A DNA stretch of 64,000 bases from JACVRW01 sp963826165 (GCA_963826165.1 CAWGWC010000017.1:434001-498000), one strand, 5' to 3'; positions 50,690 through 60,344 are shown, counted from the stretch's first letter. Made by a program: numbers and translations. Notes: generated by a model from the sequence alone, not told the origin.

Positions 50690-51385
50690 GTGCCGATCCC
50701 TCGCAAGTTCGATCGGCGCCCACCGGAGCGCGACGAGACCCGCATCAACGAGCGCATCCGCGTTCCCCAGGTACGCCTCATCGGCGAGGACGGCAATCAG
50801 ATCGGGGTGATCGACACCCCGAAGGCCCTGCGCTACGCCCAGGAACGCGATCTCGACCTCGTGGAGGTGGCCCCGGACGCCCGGCCGCCGGTCTGCCGTG
50901 TGCTCGACTACTCGAAGTACAAGTACGAGCAGGAGCAGAAGGCCAAGGCCGCCCGGCGTCACCAGAAGCAGGTCAACGTGCGCGAGATCAAGCTGCGGCC
51001 CAAGATCGCCACCAACGACTACGAGACCAAGAAGAACCACGTCGTCCGCTTCCTGCGCGGCGAGGACCGCGTGAAGGTGACGATCATGTTCCGCGGCCGC
51101 GAGCAGACCCACCCCGAGCGTGGCGAGATGCTGCTCAACCGGCTGGCCGAGGACGTGGCCGAGCTGGGCACGGTCGAACAGTCCCCGCAGCAGGACGGGC
51201 GCAACATGACCATGTTGCTGGCGCCGGTCAAGCGCCAGCCGCCTGAGGCCGAGGAGAGCGACACGCACTCCTCCGACGGTGCCGCGCCGGCCGCCCAGCC
51301 CGCCGAGCCCGCGCCTGCCGAGGCACCCGCTCCCGCCGAGCAGCCCGAGCCGGCGACGGCGGCGCAGCAGTCACAGACTTCCTGA
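50690..51385 (+). CDS. infC: Translation initiation factor IF-3
   Basis: IF-3 binds the 30S subunit and checks the initiator tRNA/start codon. N-domain (INERIRVPQVRLIGEDGNQI, then VDVAPDARPPVCRVLDYSKY-like VEVAPDARPPVCRV) and C-domain (VNVREIKLRPKIATNDYETK, then KVTIMFRGRE) are complete. A 50-residue Ala/Pro/Glu tail after residue 180 extends beyond the E. coli length. The GTG start at 50690 lacks a Shine-Dalgarno sequence; IF-3 genes often have unusual starts for autoregulation. Confidence 0.96.
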   Translation: MPIPRKFDRRPPERDETRINERIRVPQVRLIGEDGNQIGVIDTPKALRYAQERDLDLVEVAPDARPPVCRVLDYSKYKYEQEQKAKAARRHQKQVNVREIKLRPKIATNDYETKKNHVVRFLRGEDRVKVTIMFRGREQTHPERGEMLLNRLAEDVAELGTVEQSPQQDGRNMTMLLAPVKRQPPEAEESDTHSSDGAAPAAQPAEPAPAEAPAPAEQPEPATAAQQSQTS

Positions 51386-51423
51386 GCCGGGCCGCAACGC
51401 GTCTGCTTCAATAGAGCGTTCGC

Positions 51424-51618
51424 ATGCCCAAGATGAAGACCCACTCGGGCGCCAAGAAGCGCTTCCGCAAGACGGCCAACAAGAAGCTGATCGCGCGGCA
51501 CTCCTTCACGAGCCACATGCTCGGGAAGAAGTCGGCGAAGCGTAAGCGCCACCTGGGCCGGCCGGTGGAGGTCTCGAAGGCCGATCACAAGCGCGTGATG
51601 GAGCTGCTCCACAAATGA
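51424..51618 (+). CDS. rpmI: Ribosomal protein bL35
   Basis: A 64-residue basic protein of the large subunit, with the typical PKMKTHSGAKKRFRKTANKK start and the SAKRKRHLG centre. It lies between infC and rplT as in nearly all bacteria. Its stop overlaps the rplT ATG by four bases. Confidence 0.98.
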   Translation: MPKMKTHSGAKKRFRKTANKKLIARHSFTSHMLGKKSAKRKRHLGRPVEVSKADHKRVMELLHK

Positions 51619-51974
51619 GCCGCGTCAAGCGCTCAGTTCACGCCCGCAAGAAGCGGCGCGCCACCCTGGAGCGGACCAAGGGGTACCGCGGCCAGGCCAA
51701 GTCGAGCTACAAGCGGGCCAAGGAGGCCCTGCTCAAGGCCGACTCGTACGCCTACCGCGACCGCCGCAACCGCAAGCGCGACTTCCGTCGCCTGTGGATC
51801 ACCCGCATAAACGCGGCCGCCCGGCAGGAGGGCATGACCTACAGCCAGTTCATGCACGGCCTCAAGCTGGCCGGCATCGAGGTCGACCGTAAGGTGCTCG
51901 CGGACATTGCCGTCCGCGACCCGGAGACGTTCCGACGTTTTGCCGAGACAGCCCGGGAGTCCGCTGCGGCCTGA
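51615..51974 (+). CDS. rplT: Ribosomal protein bL20
   Basis: A 119-residue 23S rRNA-binding protein essential for early 50S assembly. SRVKRSVHARKKRRATLERT start, GYRGQAKSSYKRAKEAL, and RDRRNRKRDFRRLWITRINA are canonical. In many bacteria it represses its own operon; no L20 leader structure was recognised here. It ends the ribosomal operon at a clear intrinsic terminator. Confidence 0.98.
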   Translation: MSRVKRSVHARKKRRATLERTKGYRGQAKSSYKRAKEALLKADSYAYRDRRNRKRDFRRLWITRINAAARQEGMTYSQFMHGLKLAGIEVDRKVLADIAVRDPETFRRFAETARESAAA

Positions 51975-51999
51975 CCAAAGCGGAACTCGACTCTCTCCC

Positions 52000-52025
52000 G
52001 GGCGCCCAGAGTGGCGCCCTTTTTG
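52000..52025 (+). terminator. Intrinsic terminator after rplT
   Basis: GGGCGCC/GGCGCCC 7-bp stem with a CAGAGT loop, followed by TTTTTG. It is the best U-tracted terminator in the window. Confidence 0.93.
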
Positions 52026-52033
52026 TTGCTCCG

Positions 52034-52705
52034 ATGATCACTTCACCCGACAACGACAAGCTCAAGACGATCCGCAAGCTCCAGCAGAAGCGCTGGCGGG
52101 AGAAGCTCGGGCTGTTCGCGGCGGAGGGCGAGGACCTGATCGAGGCCGCGGCAGCGGCGGCCTGGCAACCCGAGTTCGTGCTCCGCGCGGGGGCAGACGT
52201 GGAACCCGAGCTGCTGGACGCGGTGAGCACGCTGGCCTCCGGCACCCGGGTGATCGGCGTCTACCCCCAACGCCGGGCGGAGCCCGAGGGCAAGCTGCTC
52301 GTATACCTGCATGGAGTCGAAGACCCGGGCAACGTCGGCACGATCATCCGCTCCGCGCACGCCCTGGCGGACGCGACGGTCATATTGGGACCCGGCTGCG
52401 CGGATCCGTACTCGCCGAAGGCGGTGCGGGCCTCGATGGGGTCGATCTTCGCGAAGCCCCCGGGCCGCGCCCACCTCGCCGAGATCGGCGGGCGCCCGCT
52501 GGCGCTCGACCCCTCTGCCGGCCGCGACCTCGGCGACATCGACCTGGTGCCTCCCCTCGTGCTCGTGCTCGGATCGGAGCGAGGCGGGACCCCTGAAGGG
52601 CTGGAGGCGGCCCGCATCCCGGTGGCCACCGATTCCCTGAACGTCGCCATGGCGGCCACCGTTGCCCTCTACGAGGCGGCAAATAGGATGGCCGCCGATG
52701 GCTGA
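52034..52705 (+). CDS. SpoU/TrmH-family RNA methyltransferase
   Basis: A 223-residue SAM-dependent 2'-O-methyltransferase with a knotted fold. N-terminal RNA-binding part (SPDNDKLKTIRKLQQKRWRE), motif 1 HGVEDPGNVGTIIRSAHA near residue 97, motif 2 LVLGSERGGTPEG and motif 3 DSLNVAMAATVALYEA. It probably methylates 23S rRNA or tRNA. The ATG lies just after the rplT terminator, and it overlaps the pheS start region. Confidence 0.92.
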   Translation: MITSPDNDKLKTIRKLQQKRWREKLGLFAAEGEDLIEAAAAAAWQPEFVLRAGADVEPELLDAVSTLASGTRVIGVYPQRRAEPEGKLLVYLHGVEDPGNVGTIIRSAHALADATVILGPGCADPYSPKAVRASMGSIFAKPPGRAHLAEIGGRPLALDPSAGRDLGDIDLVPPLVLVLGSERGGTPEGLEAARIPVATDSLNVAMAATVALYEAANRMAADG

Positions 52706-53756
52706 CCTCCAGCAGCTTCGCGCCGAGGGCGAGGGCGCCATCCGCGAGGCCGGCTCCGCCGCCGAGCTCGAGGAGCTGCGCGTTCGCCTCCTGGGCCGCA
52801 AGTCGGAGCTGACCGCCACGCTGCGCTCGATCGGTGAGCTGCCTCCCGACCAGCGCGGACCGGTCGGCAAGCAGGCCAACGAGGTGCGCCAGGCGCTCGA
52901 GTCGCTGCTGGCCGACCGGACCGAGCAGCTCGAGGCGGCCGAGCTCGACCGCCGTCTGGCCGAGGACCGCATCGACGTGACCCTCCCGGGCGATCCGCCG
53001 CAGCCCGCCGGGCGGCTGCATCTCGTCTCGCAGATCCGGCGTCAGATGGAGGACGTCTTCGTCGGGCTGGGCTTCTCGGTGCTCGAGGGCCCGGAGATCG
53101 AGTACGGCTACTACAACTTCACCGCGCTCAACCACCCGCCGGAGCACCCGGCCCGCAATCCGCGCGACACGTTCTACTTCGCCGAGCAGGTGCTGCTGCG
53201 CACCCACACCTCGCCCATGCAGGTGCGGGCGATGGAGGCGCAGGGCCCGCCGATCTACATCGTGGTGCCAGGGCGGGTCTACCGGCCCGACACCCCGGAC
53301 GCCACTCACGTCCCGATGTTCCATCAGCTCGAGGGCCTGGCCATCGACGAGGACATCACGCTGGCCGACCTCCAGGGCGTGCTGCTCGCCTTCGCCCGCC
53401 AGCTGTTCGGGGAGGACACCCGCGTGCGCCTGCGGCCGGGCTACTTCCCGTTCACCGAGCCGAGCGTGGAGGTGGACGTGTCGTGCTTCCGCTGCGGTGG
53501 AACCGGCTGGGAGGGCTCCCAGCGCTGCGGAACGTGCAAGGGCGAGGCCTGGATCGAGATCCTCGGCTCCGGGATGGTCGACCCCAACGTGCTCGACTAC
53601 GTGAAGGCCACGGGCTACGACAACGAGCGCGTGCAGGGCTTCGCATTCGGAATGGGCATCGAGCGCATCGCCAGCGTCGTCTACGAGGTGCCCGACCTGC
53701 GCATGCTCTACGACAACGACCTGCGGCTGCTGGAGCAGTTCGGGGCCGGCGCATGA
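52698..53756 (+). CDS. pheS: Phenylalanyl-tRNA synthetase alpha subunit
   Basis: Class II catalytic subunit, 352 residues. An N-terminal coiled coil (residues 1-85) is followed by the core with HPARNPRDTFYF, motif 2 RVYRPDTPDATH and motif 3 GFAFGMGIERIA near residue 325. A zinc-ribbon-like CFRCGGTGWEGSQRCGTC segment near residue 260 occurs in many PheS. The ATG at 52698 has TAGGAT eight bases upstream and overlaps the methyltransferase end. Confidence 0.97.
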   Translation: MADLQQLRAEGEGAIREAGSAAELEELRVRLLGRKSELTATLRSIGELPPDQRGPVGKQANEVRQALESLLADRTEQLEAAELDRRLAEDRIDVTLPGDPPQPAGRLHLVSQIRRQMEDVFVGLGFSVLEGPEIEYGYYNFTALNHPPEHPARNPRDTFYFAEQVLLRTHTSPMQVRAMEAQGPPIYIVVPGRVYRPDTPDATHVPMFHQLEGLAIDEDITLADLQGVLLAFARQLFGEDTRVRLRPGYFPFTEPSVEVDVSCFRCGGTGWEGSQRCGTCKGEAWIEILGSGMVDPNVLDYVKATGYDNERVQGFAFGMGIERIASVVYEVPDLRMLYDNDLRLLEQFGAGA

Positions 53757-56188
53757 GGGTTCCGTACGCCTGGCTGCGCTCGTACTGCGATCCCGGCCTG
53801 TCGGCCGCGGAGACCGCCGACGCCCTCACGTTGGCGGGCGTCAAGCTCGAGCGCCTGCACCGCGCCGGGGTGGGCGACCCCGCCGCGTTCCTCACCGGGC
53901 GGGTGCTTCGGTCCGAGCGGCATCCCAACGCCGACCGGCTGAGCGTGTGTGTGGTCGACGTGGGCCGGGGCGAGCCGCAGACGATCGTCTGCGGAGCGCC
54001 GAACGTGGCGGCGGGCCAGACCGTGGCCGTGGCCCTGCCGGGCGCGATCATGCCGGACGGCACGGAGCTGGGTGAGGCCGAGCTGCGCGGGGTCAGGTCG
54101 AGCGGGATGATCCTGGCTGAGGACGAGGTGGGCATCGGCGAGGACCACGCCGGCATCATGGTTCTGTCCGACGAGCTCCCGGTGGGAGCACCGCTGGCCG
54201 ACCACCTGCCGATCGCCGACGAGGTGCTCGAGCTCGAGATCACCCCCAACCGGCCGGACACGATGGCGGTGTACGGCGTGGCCCGCGAGGTGCACGCCAT
54301 CACCGGCGCTCCTCTGGCCGACGATCCCGGCGCCGCCGATGCGGAGCCCGCGGGAGACGACCGGGCCGGCGACCACGTGTCGATCGAGATCGACCCGGAG
54401 ATCTGCCTGCGTTTCACCGCGCGCGTGTACGAGGACGTCCAGATCGGTCCGTCGCCGCTGTGGCTCAAGCAGCGGCTCATGGCCGCCGGCCAACGCCCGA
54501 TCTCGAACGTGGTGGACATCACGAACTACGTGATGCTGGCCACCGGACAGGCGCTGCACGCCTTCGACCTCGACCGGGTCCGCGGATCGCGGATCGTGGT
54601 GCGCCGCGCAGCCGACGGCGAGACGATGACCACGCTGGACGACGTGGAGCGCAGCTTCAGCTCCGACACCGCGCTCGTGTGCGACGCCGAAGGACCCAGC
54701 GGGATCGCCGGGATCATGGGCGGCCAGATCTCCGAGGTCTCGGATCAGACCACCAGGGTGCTGATGGAGGCCGCCACCTGGGTCGGCCCCAACATCATGC
54801 GCACCTCGAAGGTGCTGGGCCTGCGCACCGAGGCGTCGGCTCGCTTCGAGAAGCAGCTTCACCCCGACTCGGCCATGGCCGGACAGCGGCTGGCCGCCCG
54901 CCTGATGGTCGACCTGTGCGGCGCCCGCCTGGTGCCGGGGACGGTGGACGTCTATCCGGCGCCGTTGGAGCCGCGGGTGGTGGGCCTGCGTCTCGAGCGC
55001 ATGGAGCGCCTGCTGGGCGAGCAGATCCCCGCTGAGCGCGTGGAGGAGATCCTCGCCCGGCTCGGCTTCGAGGCCGAGGAGGGCGGGTGGCGCGTGCCCT
55101 ACTGGCGTGACGCCGATGTCCGGCGCGAGGCCGATCTGATCGAGGAGGTGGCCCGCATCCACGGGCTCGACCGGCTGCCCACGACGCTTCCCGCCCGCAC
55201 CGAGGCGGTGGGCCGGCTGACCCCCGCACAGCGACTGCGCCGGCGGGTCGAGGACCTGCTGCGCGACCGCGGCCTGCACGAGTGCATCGCCTACAGCTTC
55301 ACCTCCGCGGAGGCACTGCGGCGGCTGCGACTGACCGGTGAACCGGTGCTCGAGCTCGACAACCCGCTGTCCGAGGAGCAGAGCCTGATGCGCCCGCTGC
55401 TGCTTCCCGGCCTGCTCGACGTAGCGCGTCACAACGCCGCACACGGCCGCCCGGGCCAGGCACTGTTCGAGTCGGCCCACGTGTACCGGCCGCTTCCCGG
55501 CGCCGCCGGCAACGGCGCAGCCGCCGGTGAGGAGACATCTCCGCGCGGCGCGCTTCCCGCGCAGGAGAGCCACCACCTCGCCGTGCTGATGACCGAGGCC
55601 GCCCCGGCGGGCTGGCGCAGTGCAGCCCGGGCCGCCGACTTCTACGCAGCCCGAGCCCTGGCGGAGGCCCTGTTCGACGTGGCCGAGGTGTCCTTGGAGG
55701 CCCACGATGGTGGGCCCGCGTTCCTGCACCCCGGCCGCGCGGCCACCATCGCGGCGGGCGATCGCCAGCTGGGCTGGCTCGGCGAGCTGCATCCGCTCGT
55801 GGTCAAGGCCTGGGATTTGGCTGACCCGGTGTCGGGTTTCGAGCTCGACTTCGACGCGCTGCTCGAGCTGACCGGCGCCGGGACGGGCGTCTACCGCGAC
55901 GTGACGGGCTTCCCGGCTGTGCTCCAGGACATCGCCGTGGTGGTGGCCGACGACGTGCCCGTCCAGCGCATCGAGGAGGCGGTGCGCCGCGGAGGCGGCG
56001 AGCTGCTCGGCCGGGTGAGCGTCTTCGACCTCTACCGGGGCGAGCAGGTGGGCGAGGGGAGCAAGTCGCTGGCGCTGAGGCTCGAGTTCCGCGCGCCCGA
56101 CCGCACCCTCACCGACGAGGAGGTCGCCGAGCGGCGCGCCGCGATCGAGCGCGAGCTCGACACGCTGGGAGGACGGCTGCGTGCATGA
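53753..56188 (+). CDS. pheT: Phenylalanyl-tRNA synthetase beta subunit
   Basis: The 811-residue partner of PheS. Domains in order: tRNA-binding OB fold (residues about 40-150, with GRVLRSERHPNADRLSVC), B3/B4 editing domain (SNVVDITNYVMLATGQALHA), B5, catalytic-like B6/B7 (HECIAYSFTSAEALRRL) and ferredoxin-like anticodon-binding domain (FPAVLQDIAVVV). It is complete. The ATG overlaps the pheS stop (ATGA). Confidence 0.97.
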   Translation: MRVPYAWLRSYCDPGLSAAETADALTLAGVKLERLHRAGVGDPAAFLTGRVLRSERHPNADRLSVCVVDVGRGEPQTIVCGAPNVAAGQTVAVALPGAIMPDGTELGEAELRGVRSSGMILAEDEVGIGEDHAGIMVLSDELPVGAPLADHLPIADEVLELEITPNRPDTMAVYGVAREVHAITGAPLADDPGAADAEPAGDDRAGDHVSIEIDPEICLRFTARVYEDVQIGPSPLWLKQRLMAAGQRPISNVVDITNYVMLATGQALHAFDLDRVRGSRIVVRRAADGETMTTLDDVERSFSSDTALVCDAEGPSGIAGIMGGQISEVSDQTTRVLMEAATWVGPNIMRTSKVLGLRTEASARFEKQLHPDSAMAGQRLAARLMVDLCGARLVPGTVDVYPAPLEPRVVGLRLERMERLLGEQIPAERVEEILARLGFEAEEGGWRVPYWRDADVRREADLIEEVARIHGLDRLPTTLPARTEAVGRLTPAQRLRRRVEDLLRDRGLHECIAYSFTSAEALRRLRLTGEPVLELDNPLSEEQSLMRPLLLPGLLDVARHNAAHGRPGQALFESAHVYRPLPGAAGNGAAAGEETSPRGALPAQESHHLAVLMTEAAPAGWRSAARAADFYAARALAEALFDVAEVSLEAHDGGPAFLHPGRAATIAAGDRQLGWLGELHPLVVKAWDLADPVSGFELDFDALLELTGAGTGVYRDVTGFPAVLQDIAVVVADDVPVQRIEEAVRRGGGELLGRVSVFDLYRGEQVGEGSKSLALRLEFRAPDRTLTDEEVAERRAAIERELDTLGGRLRA

Positions 56189-57152
56189 CGTGGCGGTGAT
56201 TGGTGCGCGCGGCTTCGGCGGCGCGCTGTGCGCGCGGATCGTGGACCGGCACCCGTCGCTGCGGCTGGCCGCGGCCACCGCGCGCGACCGCGCCGGAGTC
56301 CGCCACGACGAGCTCTACGCCCGCTATGGCGTCGAGACGGTGCTCCAGGAGTTCGACCCGGATGCCATCGCGGGCAACGCCGAGGCGGCGCTCGTGGCCT
56401 ATCCGCACAAGGCCGCCGCGGGAGCGGTCAGCGCGTTGCGCGAGCGGGGGCTGAAGGTGGTCGACCTGTCCGCCGACTTTCGCCTCGACCGGGAGCGCTA
56501 CGAGCAGTGGTACCAGCCGCACGAGGCACCCGAGCTGCTGGACGAGGCGGTCTACGGCCTGCCCGAGGCGCACCGCGACGAGATCCGCGCCTCGGACCTG
56601 GTGGCCGGGCCGGGCTGCAACTCCACCGCGGCGCTGCTGGCGCTGCTGCCGCTTCGCGACCGGATCAGCGAGTCGGCCGTGGACATCAAGGCCGGCGTCT
56701 CGGGCGCCGGGCGCGAGGCCACCGACGAGACCCATTTCGTCTCCGTGGTGGACAACGTGAACGCCTACAAGGTGGAGGGCCACCGCCACACGGCCGAGCT
56801 CGAGCAGGAGTTGCCGGGGATCCATTTCAGCTTCGTGACCCACCTGCTCCCGATCGACCAGGGCATCCTCGCCAGCTGCTATTCGATCCCCAGCGAGCCG
56901 ATCACCGCGGAGGAGGCGCGCGAGCTGTTCGAGAGCGCCTACGCGGATGAGCCGTTCGTGCACGTGACCGGCGATCCGCCGCGCACGCGCGACGTGCGCG
57001 ACACCAACGGCGCCCGGGTGCAGGTCACGGTGGTCAACGGACGGGTCCTCAGCTTCTGCGCCATCGACAACCTGTGGAAGGGCGCCGCGGGCCAGGCCGT
57101 GCAGGACCTGAACCTGATGCTGGGGCTGCCCGAGACGGAGGGACTTAAGTGA
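56181..57152 (+). CDS. argC: N-acetyl-gamma-glutamyl-phosphate reductase
   Basis: Third step of arginine synthesis. NADP-binding VIGARGFGGALCARI at residues 5-19, catalytic Cys in VAGPGCNSTAALLALLP near residue 144 and HRHTAELEQEL with its conserved His. The length is 323. The GTG start overlaps pheT by eight bases, so arginine and PheRS genes appear to share a transcript, an arrangement worth noting. Its stop overlaps argJ (GTGA). Confidence 0.96.
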   Translation: MHDVAVIGARGFGGALCARIVDRHPSLRLAAATARDRAGVRHDELYARYGVETVLQEFDPDAIAGNAEAALVAYPHKAAAGAVSALRERGLKVVDLSADFRLDRERYEQWYQPHEAPELLDEAVYGLPEAHRDEIRASDLVAGPGCNSTAALLALLPLRDRISESAVDIKAGVSGAGREATDETHFVSVVDNVNAYKVEGHRHTAELEQELPGIHFSFVTHLLPIDQGILASCYSIPSEPITAEEARELFESAYADEPFVHVTGDPPRTRDVRDTNGARVQVTVVNGRVLSFCAIDNLWKGAAGQAVQDLNLMLGLPETEGLK

Positions 57153-58378
57153 GCGAGGCCATCTCCTTCTTTCGCTCTCGCTGGGTCGACAGCCCGGTGC
57201 ACGCCGGCGAGCTGCCCGACCACGAGCTGCCCACCGGCTACCGCGCCGCCGGGGTGGCGGCGGGCATCAAGCCCGACGGACTCGACGTGGGGGTGCTGGT
57301 CTCCGACTCGCCGGCCACGGTGTCGGCCGCACGTTTCACCAGCAACGCCCGTGTGGGCGCGCCGGTGATCGTCTCGCGCCTGGCCGAGCTCGGCGCGTTG
57401 CGGGCGGTGGCCGTCAACTCTGGCTGCTCGAACGTGGGCGACGGGCAGCGCGGCCTCGACACGGCGGCGGCGATGCAGTCGGCCGCGGCGGCCAAGCTGG
57501 GCCTCGAGCCCGGACGCGTGGCCGTGGCCTCCACCGGGGTGATCGGGGTGGAGCTGCCGCGCGACCGGGTGGTGGCCGGAGTGGAGAGCGCCTGCGACGC
57601 GCTCGGACTCGAGGCGGACGCGTTCTCCGAGGCGATCCTCACCAGCGACGCCGGGCCCAAGCGGGCCTGCCTCCAGGTGCACCTGTCCGGCGGGGCGGTG
57701 CGGCTGGCCGCCCAGGCCAAGGGCGCGGGGATGATCTCGCCGCGCTTCGCCACGATGTTCTGTTTCGTGCAGACGGACGCCGTCCTGGAGCAGGAGACGC
57801 TCGACCTCCTCACCGGCGTATGCGTCAAGCGCTCGTTCGACCGCATCTCAGTCGACGGGCAGCTGTCCACGAGCGACACGGTGGTGGCGATGGCCAACGG
57901 CCACTCCGGGGTGGAAGTGGAGCCCGAGAGCGACGACGAGCTGCGGCTCGGTGAGGCCATGGACGCCCTGCTGCGCCAGCTGTCGCTCGACATCGTCGCC
58001 GACGGGGAGGGCGCCCGGCGCGTAGGGCGGATCGTGGTGGGGGGGCGGCCCGATGCCGTGGAGCCGGTGGCCCGGGCCATCGCCAACTCGCCGCTCGTGA
58101 AGGCGGCGCTGCACGGCGGCGACCCCAATTTCGGCCGCATCCTGCAGGCGGCGGGGGCGGTCTGGCCCGACGACGAGCCGTTCATCGCCGACCTCGAGAT
58201 CGAGGGCCATCAGGTCGTGTCGGCCGGCGAGGCGGTCGAGCCCGCGCCCGCGGAGCTGGTGAGCGGCCCCGAGGTGGAATACCGCCTGACCATGCCCGGC
58301 GAGGGCGGCGAAACCGAGGTCTTCTTCTCCGACCTGTCGCCCGCCTACGTGGACTACAACGCGAGCTACACCTCGTGA
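57149..58378 (+). CDS. argJ: Glutamate N-acetyltransferase/amino-acid acetyltransferase (bifunctional ArgJ)
   Basis: It transfers the acetyl group from N-acetylornithine back to glutamate, closing the cyclic arginine pathway. 409 residues. The autocleavage site is the Ala-Thr-like GAGMISPRFATMFCFV segment near residue 195 (here KGAGMISPRFATM, with Thr as the new N-terminal nucleophile). HGGDPNFGRILQAAG near residue 317 is canonical. GTG overlaps argC, and its own stop overlaps argB. Confidence 0.96.
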   Translation: MSEAISFFRSRWVDSPVHAGELPDHELPTGYRAAGVAAGIKPDGLDVGVLVSDSPATVSAARFTSNARVGAPVIVSRLAELGALRAVAVNSGCSNVGDGQRGLDTAAAMQSAAAAKLGLEPGRVAVASTGVIGVELPRDRVVAGVESACDALGLEADAFSEAILTSDAGPKRACLQVHLSGGAVRLAAQAKGAGMISPRFATMFCFVQTDAVLEQETLDLLTGVCVKRSFDRISVDGQLSTSDTVVAMANGHSGVEVEPESDDELRLGEAMDALLRQLSLDIVADGEGARRVGRIVVGGRPDAVEPVARAIANSPLVKAALHGGDPNFGRILQAAGAVWPDDEPFIADLEIEGHQVVSAGEAVEPAPAELVSGPEVEYRLTMPGEGGETEVFFSDLSPAYVDYNASYTS

Positions 58379-59217
58379 AGCGCGACGTCGCCACCCTCCT
58401 CGAGGCGCTGCCCTACATCCGCGAGTACCACGGGGAGACGGTGGTGATCAAGTACGGGGGCGCCGCGATGACCGACCCTGCGCTCAAGGAGGACTTCGCC
58501 CGCGACGTGGTGCTCCTCAAGTACGTGGGCATGAACCCGGTGGTGGTGCACGGCGGAGGGCCGGACATCACCCGCTACATGGAGCGGCTGGGCATGGAGG
58601 TCAGGTTCGTGGAGGGCCTGCGCGTGTCCGACGAAGCCACGGTCGAGGTGGCCAAGATGGTGCTGGTCGGCAAGCAGAACAAGGACATAGTGCTGCTGCT
58701 GGGCCGCCACGGGCAGCCTGCGGTGGGGCTGTGCGGCGACGACGGCCGGCTGTTCACGGTCAGGAAGCGCCTGGCGGGGGAGACCGACGTGGGCTTCGTG
58801 GGCGACATCGAGCGCGTGGACGCCGGCGTGCTCAACCACATCGCCGCCGACTACATCCCGGTGATCGCCTCGGTGGGCGCCGACGCCGAGGGCCGCTCCT
58901 ACAACGTCAACGCGGACGCCGCCGCGGCCGCGGTGGCCGAGGCGCTCGGCGCGTTCAAGGTGATGTTCCTCACCGACGTGGAGGGCTGGCGTGCCAACCC
59001 GGACGACCCGGCGAGCCGCGTGTCCGAGGCCACGGCGGCGGACGTCCGCGCGCGGCTCGCGGAGACGAGCGGCGGCATGCGACCCAAGCTCGAGGCCTGC
59101 GTGCACGCGCTCGAGTCTGGCGTGTCGAACGCGTACATCATCGACGGCCGCCTGCCGCACTCGCTGCTGCTCGAGCTGTTCACCGACGAGGGCATCGGTA
59201 CCAAGCTGTGGCCCTAG
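58375..59217 (+). CDS. argB: Acetylglutamate kinase
   Basis: It phosphorylates N-acetylglutamate, the usual control point of the arginine pathway. 280 residues. VVIKYGGAAMTDP at residues 21-33, VVVHGGGPDITRYMERLG near residue 55, and YNVNADAAAAAVAEALGA near residue 178 are all standard. An N-terminal helix of the arginine-sensitive type (DVATLLEALPYIREYHGET) is present, so feedback inhibition is likely. GTG start overlapping argJ. Confidence 0.97.
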   Translation: MKRDVATLLEALPYIREYHGETVVIKYGGAAMTDPALKEDFARDVVLLKYVGMNPVVVHGGGPDITRYMERLGMEVRFVEGLRVSDEATVEVAKMVLVGKQNKDIVLLLGRHGQPAVGLCGDDGRLFTVRKRLAGETDVGFVGDIERVDAGVLNHIAADYIPVIASVGADAEGRSYNVNADAAAAAVAEALGAFKVMFLTDVEGWRANPDDPASRVSEATAADVRARLAETSGGMRPKLEACVHALESGVSNAYIIDGRLPHSLLLELFTDEGIGTKLWP

Positions 59218-60344
59218 AGCAGCTGCAGTCCACCGAGCGTTGGGCCGTGATGGGCACCTACGTGCGCAACCCGGTGGAGTTCGTGCGCGGGGAGGGAACC
59301 CGCCTGTGGGACGACGAGGGCAACGAGTACCTCGACTTCCTGGCCGGCATCTCGGTGGCGCAGCTCGGTCACTGCCACCCCGCCGTGGTCGAGGCGGTGC
59401 GCGAGCAGGCCGGACGGCTGATGCACGTGGGCAACCTCTACTACACCGAGCCCGGAATGCGGCTCGCGGGCCTCCTGTCCGAGCACTCGCTGGGCGGCAA
59501 GGTGTTCCTGTGCAACTCGGGCACGGAGGCCATCGAGTGCGCCCTCAAGCTGGCCCGGCGCCACAAGCCCGGCGGCGACTTCGTGGTGCTCGAGGGCGGC
59601 TTCCACGGCCGCACCATGGGCGCGCTCTCGGCCACGCCCCAGGAGCCCAAGCAGGCACCCTTCGCGCCGCTCGTGCCCGGCTTTCGCGTGGCGCCCCGCG
59701 AGGGCCCGCTGCCGGTGGACGAGCGCACCGCGGCGGTGTTGATCGAGCCGGTTCAGGGTGAGGGCGGCATTCACCCGATCGATCCGCAGCTGCTGGCGGA
59801 CGCCCGCGCGGCGTGCGACCAGCACGGCGCCCTGCTGATCTTCGACGAGATCCAGTGCGGCATGGGCCGGACGGGCACGCTCTGGGCCTGGCAGCAGCTG
59901 GGCGTCACGCCTGACGTGATGACGGTGGCCAAGGGGCTGGGCGGCGGGCTGCCGGTGGGCGCGTGCGTGACCAGTCCTGCCTACAACGAAGTGCTGCGCC
60001 CGGGCGACCACGGTTCCACGTTCGCGGGTGGGCCGGTGATAGCGGCGGCCGCGACCGTGGTGCTCGACACCGTGAGCCACAGAGAGTTCCTGGACGACGT
60101 GTCCGCCAAGGGCGAGCGGCTCGCCGCGGGGCTGGGCAACCTCGGCCTGGATGTGCGCGGCATGGGGCTGATGCTGGCCTTCGCGTGCGAGGACGGCCCG
60201 GCCCTGGCCCGCCATCTGCTGCTCGAGCAGCGGCTCGTGGTCAACGCCACCGGTCCGGACACTGTCCGGCTGTTGCCGCCGCTGACGGTCACGGACGAGG
60301 AGATCGACGAAGCGGCGGCGCGGATCGGGCGGGCGCTCAGCTGA
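59208..60344 (+). CDS. argD: Acetylornithine aminotransferase
   Basis: PLP enzyme converting N-acetylglutamate semialdehyde to N-acetylornithine. 378 residues with NSGTEAIECALKLARRH, FHGRTMGALSATPQ, LIFDEIQCGMGRTG and the PLP Lys in VAKGLGGGLPVGA near residue 242. The GTG start overlaps the argB stop by ten bases; ATG 59249 is an alternative. argF and argR do not follow; the next gene is reversed. Confidence 0.95.
   Translation: MALEQLQSTERWAVMGTYVRNPVEFVRGEGTRLWDDEGNEYLDFLAGISVAQLGHCHPAVVEAVREQAGRLMHVGNLYYTEPGMRLAGLLSEHSLGGKVFLCNSGTEAIECALKLARRHKPGGDFVVLEGGFHGRTMGALSATPQEPKQAPFAPLVPGFRVAPREGPLPVDERTAAVLIEPVQGEGGIHPIDPQLLADARAACDQHGALLIFDEIQCGMGRTGTLWAWQQLGVTPDVMTVAKGLGGGLPVGACVTSPAYNEVLRPGDHGSTFAGGPVIAAAATVVLDTVSHREFLDDVSAKGERLAAGLGNLGLDVRGMGLMLAFACEDGPALARHLLLEQRLVVNATGPDTVRLLPPLTVTDEEIDEAAARIGRALS

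Noticed and set aside
53708..56278. 856-codon minus-strand ORF opposite pheT
   Set aside because: Its length comes only from high GC and lack of stops; pheT motifs on the other strand are complete.
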